A stretch of DNA of 64,000 bases from JABFXC01 sp045804265 (GCA_045804265.1 JBJMNK010000014.1:36633-100632); one strand, 5' to 3'. Shown: positions 25,874 to 35,795, counted from the first letter of the stretch. Translations and numbers: made by a program. Notes: generated by a model not told the origin, from the sequence alone.

Positions 25874-26893
25874 TCACCGGCTCTCCCATGAGAACCCGGC
25901 CGTCAGGCGGTCGAGGCGCTTGCGCGCGGTGTCCAGTCGCATGATCGACAGTCCGCCCATCGCCTCGCCGAGCGAGCGGGTGGCGATGTCGTCGATCCCG
26001 TCGCGGTCGGCGTCGAAGGCGTACACTCCGTCGTGCGCGGAGAAGCGATAGTCGCCGAACTTGAGCGGTGTCACCGCGCCGCTGTCATTCACGATCGCCA
26101 TGCGCTCGGCGACCCACTCGGTGTTGCCGGCGCGGGCGCTGACGATCACCAGCACATGGCCGAGCCGGCCGTAGCAGCCGAGGATGCGCGAGCTCGAGAC
26201 TTTGAGCGAGTTCTGCAGCCGCTCGTACGGTGGCTTCGCCGTCTCGAGGATCTGCTGCGAGATCGAGTCGCGGACGATGCCGGCCCGATCGGTGAGCTCC
26301 TCGCCTAACGAGTCGCGCTTGCAGCTGTCGGTCACCGACGCGACGGCGGAGTCGGTGATCGCGGCTGCTGCGGGAAGCGGCTCGACCGTGCGCGCGAGTG
26401 AATCGACGCGCGGCGCGACCGCGAGCACGCCGACGATGCGGCCGTTCCACGACGCGAACTCCTTCAGCACGGCGCTGTCCGCGCCCCACGGCCCGCTCAG
26501 CCGGAAGCGGGCGCCAACCGGGATCGGCGAGAGGCGATTCATCGCTTCGAGGTACGCGCTCAGCCGCGGCTCGGCCTTCACGTCCATGTCGACGCGGCCG
26601 ATGTCGACGAGCATCCGCTTGCCGCGCGCGGCGGCGGTGAACCAGAGCTGCCCCCGCGGAGGAAACACCATCCGCTCGGCGATCGAGTCGGCGAGAGGGG
26701 AGAGCGCGGTGGGTTTTTTCGGCGCGGCAGTGTCGGCAGCCGCAGCGGGGACCTTCGCGGTCTGCGTGTCGAGCTGCGCGATGGTGTCGGCGGGCGGCGC
26801 GGTCGGTGTCTTGTGCCGGTCGCGGCAGGATGCGGCGACCGCTGCTCCGAGGAGCGCGACGATGGTGAGGCGGAGCTTTCCTGCGTGCGACAT
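25874..26893 (-). CDS. Lipoprotein of unknown function
   Basis: 339 residues from ATG 26893: signal and lipobox (LTIVALLGAAVAASCRDR, Cys about 23), a Pro/Ala/Thr linker to about residue 75, then a globular region. Visible features are a repeated Asp-Ser periodicity (DSAVASVTDSCKRDSLGEEL) and, near the end, a calcium-loop-like FDADRDGIDDIATRSLGEAMGG. The two cysteines in TDSCKRDS and ILGCYGRLG may form a disulfide. I do not recognise a named family. It is divergent from the first FHA gene. Confidence 0.7.
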   Translation of the reverse strand: MSHAGKLRLTIVALLGAAVAASCRDRHKTPTAPPADTIAQLDTQTAKVPAAAADTAAPKKPTALSPLADSIAERMVFPPRGQLWFTAAARGKRMLVDIGRVDMDVKAEPRLSAYLEAMNRLSPIPVGARFRLSGPWGADSAVLKEFASWNGRIVGVLAVAPRVDSLARTVEPLPAAAAITDSAVASVTDSCKRDSLGEELTDRAGIVRDSISQQILETAKPPYERLQNSLKVSSSRILGCYGRLGHVLVIVSARAGNTEWVAERMAIVNDSGAVTPLKFGDYRFSAHDGVYAFDADRDGIDDIATRSLGEAMGGLSIMRLDTARKRLDRLTAGFSWESR

Positions 26894-27232
26894 CGACAAA
26901 GGCTGAGCGGGCGATCCAATCGCCCGACGTAATTCGGAGAAGTGTGCGGCCACGGCGCCCCACATGCTGTCGTGCGCGGCGCCGGGTGCGTGGCCGCCCC
27001 TCTCGACGAGCAGCGGGAAGGAAAGGTGACGCAGCTCGCGCTCCTTTGTAAGTCCGCGCGCGTCGAGGCGATCGCGACGGCGGCGATGCTCACCGTCGAG
27101 TGCGCGTTCGTTGCGATGAGTGCTTTTATTCAGTCTGGTGTAGACGTCGAGGGGAGGAGTGATCAGCTTTCAACGACGCGCCGGCATCTTCAGCCGGCGA
27201 GACCCGAGAGTGGACCCGGAGGAATGGTACCG
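26894..27232. other. Divergent promoter region, no gene seen
   Basis: 339 bases between the lipoprotein start and the FHA start. The frame continuing the FHA protein upstream to 26942 looks non-coding. An AT-richer stretch (GTGCTTTTATTCAGTCTGG, around 27120) is the best place for a promoter. Confidence 0.4.
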
Positions 27233-28033
27233 ATGCCCGTGCTGGAAACCAGTGGAACGATCCGCGAGTTGAGCGATCCCGAGACCATCGTCGGCAGCGG
27301 CGCCGCCGCGACCTGGCGAGTCGGGGGTGCCGACCTCTCGGCGCGCCACTTCACCATATCGTTAGGCAGCGACGGGCAGGCGTCGGTCAAGTCCTGCTCG
27401 ACGCAGAACGTCGTGCTCGTGAACGGCCGCCAGCTCGGCGTTCGTCCCCTCCCCCTCGCCGACGGCGACACGATCGCGGCCGGGACGGCGCGGTTCGTCT
27501 ACGCGCGGAGCGAGGCGAAGCTCAAGCCGCCCGCCGACGCTCCCGACGAGAAGGCGTTCCTCATCGATGAGCGTGCGCGCATCGCCTACCCGCTCGAGCG
27601 GCGCTCGGTGTCGGTCGGTCGCGACGCGGCAAGCATCGTCGTGGTGAAGGACCCGCAGGTCTCGCGCTTCCACGCCGACATTCGCAGCGAGGCGGGCGCA
27701 CATGTGCTCTACTCGATGGGTTCGGCTGGGACGACGGTGAACGGCTACGGGCTCTCGGCGCCGCGGGTGCTCGAGCCAGGCGACAAGATCGGGATCGGCC
27801 AGAGCACGCTGGTATTCACGCGCGGTCCGCTGCCGGGCGGGGTGAAGCTGGCTGACAGTCCGGCGCCGGCGACCGCGGAGTGGAGCCGTCGCTCGACGGT
27901 GAACACGCAGGCGATCAACACCGGCGAGCGCCCGAAGTACGAGGCGACGAGCGGCGTCCCATGGGGAAAGATCGCGGCCGCGGTGGTGGTGATCGCGGTG
28001 CTGGTGGTGGTCGGCCTGAAGCTGATGCGTTAG
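27233..28033 (+). CDS. Tail-anchored protein with two FHA domains
   Basis: 266 residues, started at ATG 27233, nine or so bases after GGAGG. A first, degenerate FHA-like unit covers about 10-80 (IVGSGAAATWRVGGADLSARHFTI). A canonical FHA domain covers about 115-195 (SVSVGRDAASIVVVKDPQVSRFHADI, then GTTVNGYGL), with the phosphothreonine-binding Arg, Ser and Asn in place. A linker and a C-terminal helix (IAAAVVVIAVLVVVGLKLM) anchor it in the membrane with the FHA domains inside. It faces a paralogue (28269-29057). The TAG stop is within CGTTAGGC. Confidence 0.85.
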   Translation: MPVLETSGTIRELSDPETIVGSGAAATWRVGGADLSARHFTISLGSDGQASVKSCSTQNVVLVNGRQLGVRPLPLADGDTIAAGTARFVYARSEAKLKPPADAPDEKAFLIDERARIAYPLERRSVSVGRDAASIVVVKDPQVSRFHADIRSEAGAHVLYSMGSAGTTVNGYGLSAPRVLEPGDKIGIGQSTLVFTRGPLPGGVKLADSPAPATAEWSRRSTVNTQAINTGERPKYEATSGVPWGKIAAAVVVIAVLVVVGLKLMR

Positions 28034-28127
28034 GCAGGCGAGAACGGCGGGCGGCGGGAGCGCCGGTATCGGCGAGGTCATCTCGCCATGCGCGATCCCC
28101 AGGACATTCTGCTCCGGTTGATTACCA

Positions 28128-28191
28128 CAGGAGCCACAGAGGGCACAGAGGGGTTTGATCACGACCTCCTCTGTGCCCTCTGTGGCTCCTG
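28128..28191. terminator. Perfect 24-bp inverted repeat (family D) between convergent FHA genes
   Basis: Arms 28128-28151 and 28168-28191 (core GCCACAGAGGGCACAGAGG) are perfect complements around a 16-base loop. Placed in the gap between two convergent genes, it should stop transcripts from both sides. There is no U-tract. Confidence 0.6.
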
Positions 28192-28268
28192 TTGCTTTGC
28201 CGTTGGACCTCTCCAGCTCAGCCGGAGCTTCCCGCCAGGCTCGTCTTGCTCCTCGCCGCTCTTCCCGC

Positions 28269-29057
28269 CTAACGCGTGAGCAGCTGGGCGATGACAACCA
28301 CGACCAGCACGACCGCGCCGACGATGGCGATGATCTGCAGGTACTTCCGCTGCTCCTTCTTGCTGATCATGTCGCGCGCCTGGACGGTGCCGACGAACAT
28401 CGTCTGCATCTTCGCGGCGCGCTTGTCCATCCCGCCGCCGGCATGCGCGCCGATCGCGAGCAGCGACGAAGGCGGCTCGAGGGTGAAGCGGAAGACCGTG
28501 CGGCCGATGGTGACCTCGTCGCCCTCGTGGAGCCGCGTCGGGGCGTTGAGCCGCTTCATGTTGACGAGCGTGTACGCGCTCCCGACCGGCTTGGCCGAGA
28601 ACCCACCCTCGGGTCCGCGCAGGATCTCGGCGTGGACGCGCGAGACCTCGGGCTCCTGGAGGTTCACCGCGCATTTCACGTCACGCCCGATCTCGGTGAC
28701 GTCGCCTAACGTGTAGACGCGCCCGCGGCGGGTGTCGTGGAGGTAGCCCGGCCGGCCGGTGGTGCTCTCGTCGGTGGCGAACTGCCGGTAGTTGAAGCGG
28801 GCGGTGCCGATCTGGAGCACGTCCCCGAAGCTGAGCGTCCCGCGACCGTCAGGCAGCTCGGCGCCATTGACCACGATCGCCGACGCCGCGCTCCCCGGCT
28901 CGACGTGTGCCTTGCCATCGCGGAGGAGGGTGACGATGGCGTGGAGCGGCATCAGGTCCCGCCCAACGATGCGCCATGACGCCTCGGTGCCGCTCCCGAT
29001 GGAGAGGACGCCGGGTCCGAGCGCGCGGGTCTGGTGGTCGTACTCGAGGTAGGGCAT
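28269..29057 (-). CDS. Tail-anchored protein with two FHA domains (paralogue)
   Basis: 262 residues with the same design as 27233-28033. A weak FHA-like unit covers about 15-90 (SIGSGTEASWRIVGRDLMPLHAIV). A canonical FHA domain covers about 118-195 (TEIGRDVKCAVNLQEPEVSRVHAEI, then YTLVNMKRLNAP). A Gly/Ala linker and a C-terminal helix (YLQIIAIVGAVVLVVVVIAQLL) follow. The two probably dock phosphothreonine partners at the membrane; no Ser/Thr kinase lies in the window. The TAG stop is in a CGTTAGGC motif, as in the paralogue. Confidence 0.85.
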   Translation of the reverse strand: MPYLEYDHQTRALGPGVLSIGSGTEASWRIVGRDLMPLHAIVTLLRDGKAHVEPGSAASAIVVNGAELPDGRGTLSFGDVLQIGTARFNYRQFATDESTTGRPGYLHDTRRGRVYTLGDVTEIGRDVKCAVNLQEPEVSRVHAEILRGPEGGFSAKPVGSAYTLVNMKRLNAPTRLHEGDEVTIGRTVFRFTLEPPSSLLAIGAHAGGGMDKRAAKMQTMFVGTVQARDMISKKEQRKYLQIIAIVGAVVLVVVVIAQLLTR

Positions 29058-29480
29058 TGGGCTGACGAGATGCTAGCCGGTCTCTGCGGAAGGCATGCGA
29101 AAGGCGCGCCCGGCGGGACGGTAGCGTTCGAACGACGCCTGCACAGCGAGACTGGTCACAAATCACACGACGATGGTGCGGATTGGGCAGAGTGAGCGCC
29201 CGCCGTCGAACCACAGGAGAACTGCCGGGCAGAGAGAAAGCGACGCGCTCAGAGCGGAACGGATTTTCTGGGCGGGCTGGCGAGCCGCCGGGCACCCGGT
29301 GCGATTCTCGGCCGTCCGCTGTCCTCGACCGCTCGTTTTGTTGAATTATCGGGAAAAGGGACTAACTTTATAGGGCTTTCCAACGCGCATCGGAATCCGA
29401 TGTCGCCGGGCGCGGTTTGCACGACGTAAGGCGCGTCCTTGCAGGCAGTTATGCGTGAGAGCAGAACCAGTGAAGAGCCA
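29058..29480. promoter_or_regulatory. Intergenic region upstream of the suf operon
   Basis: 423 bases between the FHA start and SufB, without a gene I can support. Around 29205-29240 a single family D arm is seen (ACCACAGGAGAACTGCC). The only AT-rich stretch, TTTTGTTGAATTATC to CTAACTTTATAG (29336-29373), is the likely suf promoter. Its elements fit neither a sigma-70 nor a Bacteroidota-type spacing well. Confidence 0.35.
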
Positions 29481-30917
29481 ATGAGCACCTCGATCGAGAC
29501 GCTGGTCAACCGCGAATACAAGGCGGGGTTCGTCACCGACATCGAGGCCGACGCGATCCCGCGCGGACTCACCGAGGAGACGGTCCGCCTCATCTCGGCG
29601 CGCAAGAATGAGCCGGTGTGGCTGCTCGACTGGCGGCTCAAGGCGTTCCGGCGCTGGCAGCAGATGGCCGAGCCGCGGTGGCCGAACGTCGAGTACCCGC
29701 CGATCGACTACCAGGACATCGTCTACTACTCGGCGCCGAAGACTGCCAAGCCGTTAGGCAGCCTCGACGAGGTCGATCCGAAGATTCGCGAAGCCTACGA
29801 CAAGCTCGGGATCCCGCTCAACGAGCAGAAGCAGCTCGCCGGCGTCGCGGTCGACGCGGTATTCGACTCGGTCTCGGTCGGGACGTCGTACAAGGAGGAG
29901 CTGGCGAAGTTCGGGATCATCTTCATGAGCTTCGGCGAGGCGGTGCGCGAGCATCCCGACCTCGTGCAGAAGTACCTCGGCTCGGTCGTGCCGTACAGCG
30001 ACAACTTCTTCGCCGCGCTCAACGCGGCGGTGTTCAGCGACGGCTCCTTCGTGTACATCCCGAAGGGCGTGCGCTGCCCGATGGAGCTGAGCACGTACTT
30101 CCGCATCAACGCCGCCGACACCGGACAGTTCGAGCGCACGCTGATCGTCGCCGACGAGGGCGCGTACGTCTCGTACCTCGAGGGGTGCACGGCGCCGAAG
30201 CGCTCGACGAACCAGCTGCACGCCGCGGTCGTCGAGCTGGTCGCGTTAGGCGACGCGACGATCAAGTACAGCACGGTGCAGAACTGGTACGCCGGCGACG
30301 AGAACGGCGTCGGCGGGATCTACAACTTCGTCACCAAGCGCGGGAAGTGCGCCGGCCCGCGTTCCAAGATCTCGTGGACGCAGGTCGAGACGGGGAGCGC
30401 GATCACCTGGAAGTACCCCAGCGTCATCCTGCAGGGCGACGATTCGACCGGCGAGTTCTACTCCGTCGCGGTGGTCAACAACCACCAGCAGGCGGACACC
30501 GGGACGAAGATGATCCACATCGGGAAGAACACGAAGTCGAACATCGTCAGCAAGGGGATCAGCGCCGGCCAGGGGAACAACTCCTATCGCGGCCAGGTGA
30601 AGGTGCTGCCGAAGGCGGAGAACGCGCGCAACTACACGCAGTGCGACTCGATGCTCGTCGGCAACCGCTGCGGCGCGCACACCTTCCCGTACATCGAGGT
30701 CGCCAACAACACGGCGACGATCGAGCACGAGGCGAGCACGTCGAAGATCGGCGAGGACCAGATCTTCTACCTGAAGCAGCGCGGGATGAGCGCAGAGCAG
30801 GCGGTGTCGATGATCGTCAGCGGCTTCTGCAAGGAAGTGTTCAAGGAGCTGCCGATGGAGTTCGCGCTCGAAGCGCAGCAGCTGCTGGGGATCACGCTGG
30901 AAGGGAGCGTCGGCTGA
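29481..30917 (+). CDS. sufB: Fe-S cluster assembly scaffold subunit SufB
   Basis: 478 residues from ATG 29481 (GAAGAG upstream); TTG 29439 and ATG 29451 are alternatives. The SufB N-terminus is clear (TLVNREYKAGFVTDIEADAIPRGL), then YSAPKTAKPLGSLDEVDPKI and the beta-helix core (YIPKGVRCPMELSTYFRIN, YLEGCTAPKRSTNQLHAAVVEL). The conserved C-terminal half is intact (QCDSMLVGNRCGAHTFPYIEVAN, EHEASTSKIGEDQIFYLKQRG). With SufC and SufD it builds iron-sulfur clusters in the cytoplasm. It is the first gene of the operon; a family C hairpin separates it from sufC. Confidence 0.96.
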   Translation: MSTSIETLVNREYKAGFVTDIEADAIPRGLTEETVRLISARKNEPVWLLDWRLKAFRRWQQMAEPRWPNVEYPPIDYQDIVYYSAPKTAKPLGSLDEVDPKIREAYDKLGIPLNEQKQLAGVAVDAVFDSVSVGTSYKEELAKFGIIFMSFGEAVREHPDLVQKYLGSVVPYSDNFFAALNAAVFSDGSFVYIPKGVRCPMELSTYFRINAADTGQFERTLIVADEGAYVSYLEGCTAPKRSTNQLHAAVVELVALGDATIKYSTVQNWYAGDENGVGGIYNFVTKRGKCAGPRSKISWTQVETGSAITWKYPSVILQGDDSTGEFYSVAVVNNHQQADTGTKMIHIGKNTKSNIVSKGISAGQGNNSYRGQVKVLPKAENARNYTQCDSMLVGNRCGAHTFPYIEVANNTATIEHEASTSKIGEDQIFYLKQRGMSAEQAVSMIVSGFCKEVFKELPMEFALEAQQLLGITLEGSVG

Positions 30918-30924
30918 ACGGCAG

Positions 30925-31001
30925 CCATTAGCCATTAGCCATCAGCTAACGGCCGCCGGCAGTTACCGCAGTCGCTGAACCCTAACGGCTAAGGGCTAAC
31001 G
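30925..31001. repeat. Family C foldback between sufB and sufC
   Basis: CCATTAGCCATTAGCCATC on the left faces GGCTAAGGGCTAACGG on the right. This intercistronic hairpin could lower sufC expression or protect the sufB message. Confidence 0.55.
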
Positions 31002-31026
31002 GCCGAACTTCATGGGAAATTGAGGA

Positions 31027-31781
<755 letters not shown>

Positions 31782-31785
<4 letters not shown>

Positions 31786-33089
31786 GCACGTCGGCGTACC
31801 TCGAGGACGTCACCGCGGCGACGAAGCGGAAGGGCGAGCCCCGCTGGCTGCGCGACCTGCGCGCCCGTGGTGCGGAGCATTTCGCCAAGATCGGGTTCCC
31901 GACGACGCGCGACGAAGACTGGAAGTACACCAGCGCGGCGCCGATCGCCGAGCTGGATGTCCGCGCGCTGCAGGAGCCCGGCGGCGAGGTCACCGCCGAA
32001 CAGCTCGCGCCCTTCACCTTCGGCGGGCACGATTGGACGACGCTGGTGTTCGTCAACGGACGCTACGACGCCGAGCTCTCGAGCGGCGCCGCACTCGATG
32101 CCGGGGTCCGCGTCCTGCCGTTAGGCGAGGCGCGCGAAGAAATGGCCGACATCGTCGAAGGGACGCTCGGCTCGATCTGCACGGTCGAGCAGAGTGCGTT
32201 CGTCGCCCTCAACGCGGCGCTGCACACCGACGGCGCGGTGATCCACCTCGCGCCGAATGCGGAAGCGGACGCGCCGATCCACCTGCTCTTCGTCTCCGAT
32301 GCGCTGTCGGCCAAGGGGGCGTCGCACCCGCGGATCCTCATCGTGGCCGAGCCTAACGCGAAGGCGACGGTGATCGAGAGCTACGTCGCGCTGGGCGAGG
32401 CGACGTATCTGACCAACTCGGTGACCGAGATCTCGCTTGGCCAGGGCGCGACGATCGCGCACTACAAGATCCAGCGCGAGAGCCCGCGCGCCTACCACGT
32501 CGCCACGATCGACGCGCGACAGGGGAAGGACTCGCACTTCGTCTCCTTCTCGTTCGCCACCGGCGCCGCGCTCTCCCGCACCAATGTCTGGACGGTGCTC
32601 GGCGGCGAGGGGTGTGGCGCGACGCTGAACGGGCTGTACATGGCCGACGGCGAGCAGCACGTCGATCACCAGACGCGGATCGAGCACCAGAAGGAGAACT
32701 GCTACAGCCGCGAGGTCTATCGCGGGGTGCTCGACGACACCGCACACGGCGTCTTCAACGGGAAGGTGTATGTCCATCCCGAGGCCCAGAAGACCGACGG
32801 CAAGCAGGAGAACCACACCCTGCTCCTCTCGCCGCGGGCGGTGATCGACACCAAGCCGCAGCTGGAGATCTTCGCCGACGACGTGAAGTGCACGCACGGC
32901 GCGACGGTCGGCCGCATCGACCAGACGTCGCTCTTCTACATGAAGAGCCGTGGGGTCGGCGCGGTGCGGGCGCGGCAGCTGCTGACGTACGCCTTCGCCG
33001 CCGACGTCCTGGAGCAGATCGAGCTCGAGCCGCTGCGCAACAGCCTCGAGGAGCTGACGCTTGCGCGCTTCACCCGCGACGATCGTTAG
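31782..33089 (+). CDS. sufD: Fe-S assembly protein SufD
   Basis: 435 residues from GTG 31782, overlapping sufC by four bases. The N-terminal helical part (EPRWLRDLRARGAEHFAKIGFPTTRDEDWKYT) and the beta-helix core (LNGLYMADGEQHVDHQTRIEHQKENCYSREVYRGVLDD) are typical, as is the end (CTHGATVGRIDQTSLFYMKSRG). It partners SufB. Three CGTTAGGC-type motifs lie in it, the last of which (33084-33091) supplies the TAG stop. Confidence 0.95.
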
Positions 33090-33116
33090 GCACGGGCGGC
33101 AGCCGCGAGGCGCGGG

Positions 33117-33620
33117 ATGGTGATGAACATGGACATCACGGAGCTGTACCAGAGCCTCATCCTCGACCACAACCGGTCGCCGCGAAACCACGGCGCGCCG
33201 GGTGTGTCGAGCGGGGATGCACCGGCGGTGCAGTATCGCATTGCGGACGGGCGGAACCCGATGTGCGGCGACCAGCTCCGCGTCTGGCTGACAGTGGGCG
33301 ACGACGACCGCGTCGCCGACGTCCGCTTCGAGGGAAAGGGGTGCGCGATCTCGCAGGCGTCGGCGTCGCTGATGACGGTGGCCGTGAAGGGAAAGACGCG
33401 CGCCGAAGCGGAGCGGATGTTCGAGCGCTTCCACGACCTGGTGACCGGGAAGCCGGTGAGCGAGGAGGCGCGGGCCGCGTTAGGCAAGCTGTCCGCGTTC
33501 GGCGGCGTCGCGCGCTTTCCCGCCCGGGTGAAGTGCGCCAGCCTCGGCTGGCACGCGATGCACGCGGCGCTCCACGCGCCGGCGACGCCGGGCGACGCGC
33601 CGGCGGTGAGCACCGAATGA
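33117..33620 (+). CDS. sufU: SufU-type iron-sulfur scaffold / sulfur acceptor (copy 1)
   Basis: 167 residues of the NifU/IscU-like family. The three conserved cysteines are present: NPMCGDQLRV (about Cys50), GKGCAISQASASLM (about Cys76) and VKCASLGWHAM (about Cys140), together with the Asp after the first one. The SufU-specific insertion between the second and third Cys (VTGKPVSEEARAALGKLSAF) is also present. SufU receives sulfur from SufS. The start is ATG 33117; ATG 33123 and 33129 are also possible. A second copy lies after sufS. Confidence 0.92.
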   Translation: MVMNMDITELYQSLILDHNRSPRNHGAPGVSSGDAPAVQYRIADGRNPMCGDQLRVWLTVGDDDRVADVRFEGKGCAISQASASLMTVAVKGKTRAEAERMFERFHDLVTGKPVSEEARAALGKLSAFGGVARFPARVKCASLGWHAMHAALHAPATPGDAPAVSTE

Positions 33621-33636
33621 CCGCGACGGCGTCGGC

Positions 33637-33987
33637 ATGAGCGCGGCGGAGAATCCGGTGGCCGATGCCTTCACGCGCGTGGCGCAGGTGAGCGACCTGC
33701 CGGCGGGCGCACTGCTCGGCGTCATCACGGCCGGAGGCGAGCGCGTCTGCCTGCTGAATGACGGCGGCGTGATCCGCGCGATCAGCGACGAGTGCCCGCA
33801 CCAGGGATTCGCGCTGTCGTCGGGGGAGCTGATCGGCGATGGAACCATCGAGTGCGTGTGGCATGGGGCGCGCTTTGACTGCCGGAGCGGCGCCGTGCTG
33901 CGAGGCCCGGCGGAGGAGACGCTGCCAGTGTACGAGGTCCGCGTGCGGGGCGATGAAGTTCTCGTTGGCCCGAGGGTGAATCGATGA
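33637..33987 (+). CDS. Rieske-type [2Fe-2S] ferredoxin
   Basis: 116 residues. The Rieske cluster motifs are C-x-H (DECPHQGFALS) and C-x2-H (IECVWHGARFDCRSG), with the expected spacing and a soluble fold resembling ring-hydroxylating dioxygenase ferredoxins. It overlaps sufS by four bases and sits in the middle of the suf operon, as found in other bacteria. It may supply electrons during cluster assembly, which is an inference from position. Confidence 0.9.
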   Translation: MSAAENPVADAFTRVAQVSDLPAGALLGVITAGGERVCLLNDGGVIRAISDECPHQGFALSSGELIGDGTIECVWHGARFDCRSGAVLRGPAEETLPVYEVRVRGDEVLVGPRVNR

Positions 33988-35273
33988 CCGGGACCGCGGG
34001 AGTCAGGGGCTCAGGGCCTCGAGGGGTCAGGAGTCAGGGGTCAGGGTCAGGCAGCGGAGTCAGCGAGCGCCGGCGCGAGTTTCCATTGCTCGCTGGAAAT
34101 CCATCGCTCCACTACCTCGACTCGGCGGCGACGTCGCAGAAGCCGAGCGTCGTGCTCGATGCGATGCGTGACTACTACGAGCGTGACAACGCGAATCCGC
34201 ATCGCGGCGCGTATGCGCTGAGCGTGCGCGCGACCGAGCGCTATCACGCGGCGCGCGAGACGGTGGCGCGGTTCGCCGGGATCGCCGACAGCGACTGCCT
34301 GATCTTCACCCGCGGCACGACCGAGTCGCTCAACCTCGTGGCGACGGCGTGGGGCGGGCGACACGTCGGCGCCGGCGACGAGATTGTCGTCACGGCGATG
34401 GAGCATCACGCCAACTTCGTCCCCTGGCAGCAGCTGGCGCTGGCGAACGGGGCGCGGTTCCGCATCGCGCCGCTGACGCGCGACGGGCGGATCGACCTCG
34501 ACGCGTTAGGCGCGATGCTCGGGCCCATGACGAAGGTCGTGGCGTTCCCACACGTGTCCAACGCGTTAGGCACGGTGAACCCCGTCCGCGACATCGTGAA
34601 GCTGGCACGCGAGAAGGCGCCGGGAGTCGCGATCATCTGCGACGGGGCGCAGGGCGCACCGCATCTGCCGGTCGGCTTCGACTCGCTCGGGGTGGACTTC
34701 TACGCTTTCAGCGGCCACAAGATGTGCGGGCCGATGGGGATCGGGGTCCTGCTCGGCAGGCGCGCGCTCCTCGAGGCGATGCCGCCGTACCAGATGGGCG
34801 GCGACATGATCGACATCGTCGGCGACGCGGAGACGACCTGGAATACGCTGCCGCACAAGTTCGAGGCCGGGACGCCTAACGTCGCCGATGCGGTCGGGCT
34901 GGCGGCGGCGGTGGAGTACCTCGAGTCGATCGGGATGGACCGCGTCCTCGAGCACGAGCGCATGCTGACGACGCTGGCCGACGAGCGGCTGCGCGAGCTG
35001 CCCGGCGTGACGATCCACGGCCCGGCACCGCGCGACCGGAGCGGCGTGGTGAGCTTCACGGTCGAGGGGATTCACCCACACGACCTGGCGACGATCCTCG
35101 ACGAGCGCGGCGTCTGCATCCGCGCCGGTCATCACTGCGCGCAGCCGCTGATGCGGCGGCTCGACGTCGCGGCGACGGCGCGGGCCTCGTTCTACGTCTA
35201 CAGCGACGAGTCTGACGTGGACGGGCTGGTGGATGGCGTACGCGAAGCACAGCGCATCTTCGGGGCTGCCTGA
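33984..35273 (+). CDS. sufS: Cysteine desulfurase SufS
   Basis: 429 residues, a group II class V aminotransferase. Landmarks are LHYLDSAATSQKP, NPHRGAYALSVRAT, FTRGTTESLNLVA, MEHHANFVPWQ, CDGAQGAPHLPVGF, the PLP lysine in YAFSGHKMCGP and the catalytic loop IRAGHHCAQPLMRR. It takes sulfur from cysteine and passes it to SufU. The first 32 or so residues (VRGSGPRGVRSQGSGSGSG) are encoded by a family A repeat (34001-34052) and have no counterpart in the family, so the real start might be further in. Its TGA stop lies in the GCCTGACG variant. Confidence 0.95.
   Translation: MTGTAGVRGSGPRGVRSQGSGSGSGVSERRREFPLLAGNPSLHYLDSAATSQKPSVVLDAMRDYYERDNANPHRGAYALSVRATERYHAARETVARFAGIADSDCLIFTRGTTESLNLVATAWGGRHVGAGDEIVVTAMEHHANFVPWQQLALANGARFRIAPLTRDGRIDLDALGAMLGPMTKVVAFPHVSNALGTVNPVRDIVKLAREKAPGVAIICDGAQGAPHLPVGFDSLGVDFYAFSGHKMCGPMGIGVLLGRRALLEAMPPYQMGGDMIDIVGDAETTWNTLPHKFEAGTPNVADAVGLAAAVEYLESIGMDRVLEHERMLTTLADERLRELPGVTIHGPAPRDRSGVVSFTVEGIHPHDLATILDERGVCIRAGHHCAQPLMRRLDVAATARASFYVYSDESDVDGLVDGVREAQRIFGAA
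34001..34052. repeat. Family A repeat in the 5' end of sufS
   Basis: GGGGTCAGG and GGAGTCAGGGG units run in frame through the first codons of sufS and encode a Gly/Ser/Arg-rich leader. The normal N-terminus (RREFPLLAGNPSLHYLD) begins right after it. Confidence 0.6.
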
Positions 35274-35730
35274 CGTGCCCGGCGCGCCCGAGGCACTGAG
35301 CGCGAGCGCCGAGGCGCTGTATCAGGAGCAGATCCTCGCCCACTATCGCAAGCCGCACAACAGGGGTGCGCTGCCTGGGGCGACGACGTCGGCGCGCATC
35401 TCGAATCCGACGTGCGGCGACGAGATCGCGGTCGAGGCGATCGTGAGCGGCGGCGTGATCCGCGACGTCCGCTTCACCGGCGAGGGATGTTCGCTGGCGG
35501 TCGCGTCGGCATCGATGATGACGGAGATGGCGAGGGGGGCGACGATCGGAGCGGTGAGGCGCACCGCGGCGGCGCTGGAACGGCTGCTCCGCCACGAGCC
35601 GGTGACGCGCGACGCGTTAGGCGGGCTGCTGGCATTCGACCCTGTCGCTCGCCACCCGGCGCGGATCGGGTGCGTGCTGATGCCTTGGCAGGCGCTCGGC
35701 GACGCGCTGTCGGGGAGCGGCGAGGGCTAG
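35233..35730 (+). CDS. SufU-type scaffold (copy 2)
   Basis: Up to 165 residues. ATG 35233 overlaps sufS by 41 bases, and GTG 35275, directly after the sufS stop, is an equally good start. All three scaffold cysteines are kept: ISNPTCGDEIAVEA, GEGCSLAVASASMMTEM and RIGCVLMPWQAL. Between copies 1 and 2 identity is modest, so this is an old paralogue or a separately gained gene. One copy may donate clusters and the other shuttle sulfur; no sequence evidence decides. Confidence 0.88.
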   Translation: MAYAKHSASSGLPDVPGAPEALSASAEALYQEQILAHYRKPHNRGALPGATTSARISNPTCGDEIAVEAIVSGGVIRDVRFTGEGCSLAVASASMMTEMARGATIGAVRRTAAALERLLRHEPVTRDALGGLLAFDPVARHPARIGCVLMPWQALGDALSGSGEG

Positions 35731-35795
35731 CTCGCGGCGCGTCTGGCTCCGCGGCCGAATTGCGCGGCGCTGGGTCATCGGGCGAATGTTCGGTC

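Noticed and set aside
29336..29373. Bacteroidota-type promoter (TTTG/TAnnTTTG) for the suf operon
   Set aside because: The elements TTTG and TAACTTTA are 22 bases apart, outside the usual range, and the second differs at the last base; kept only as an AT-rich promoter region.
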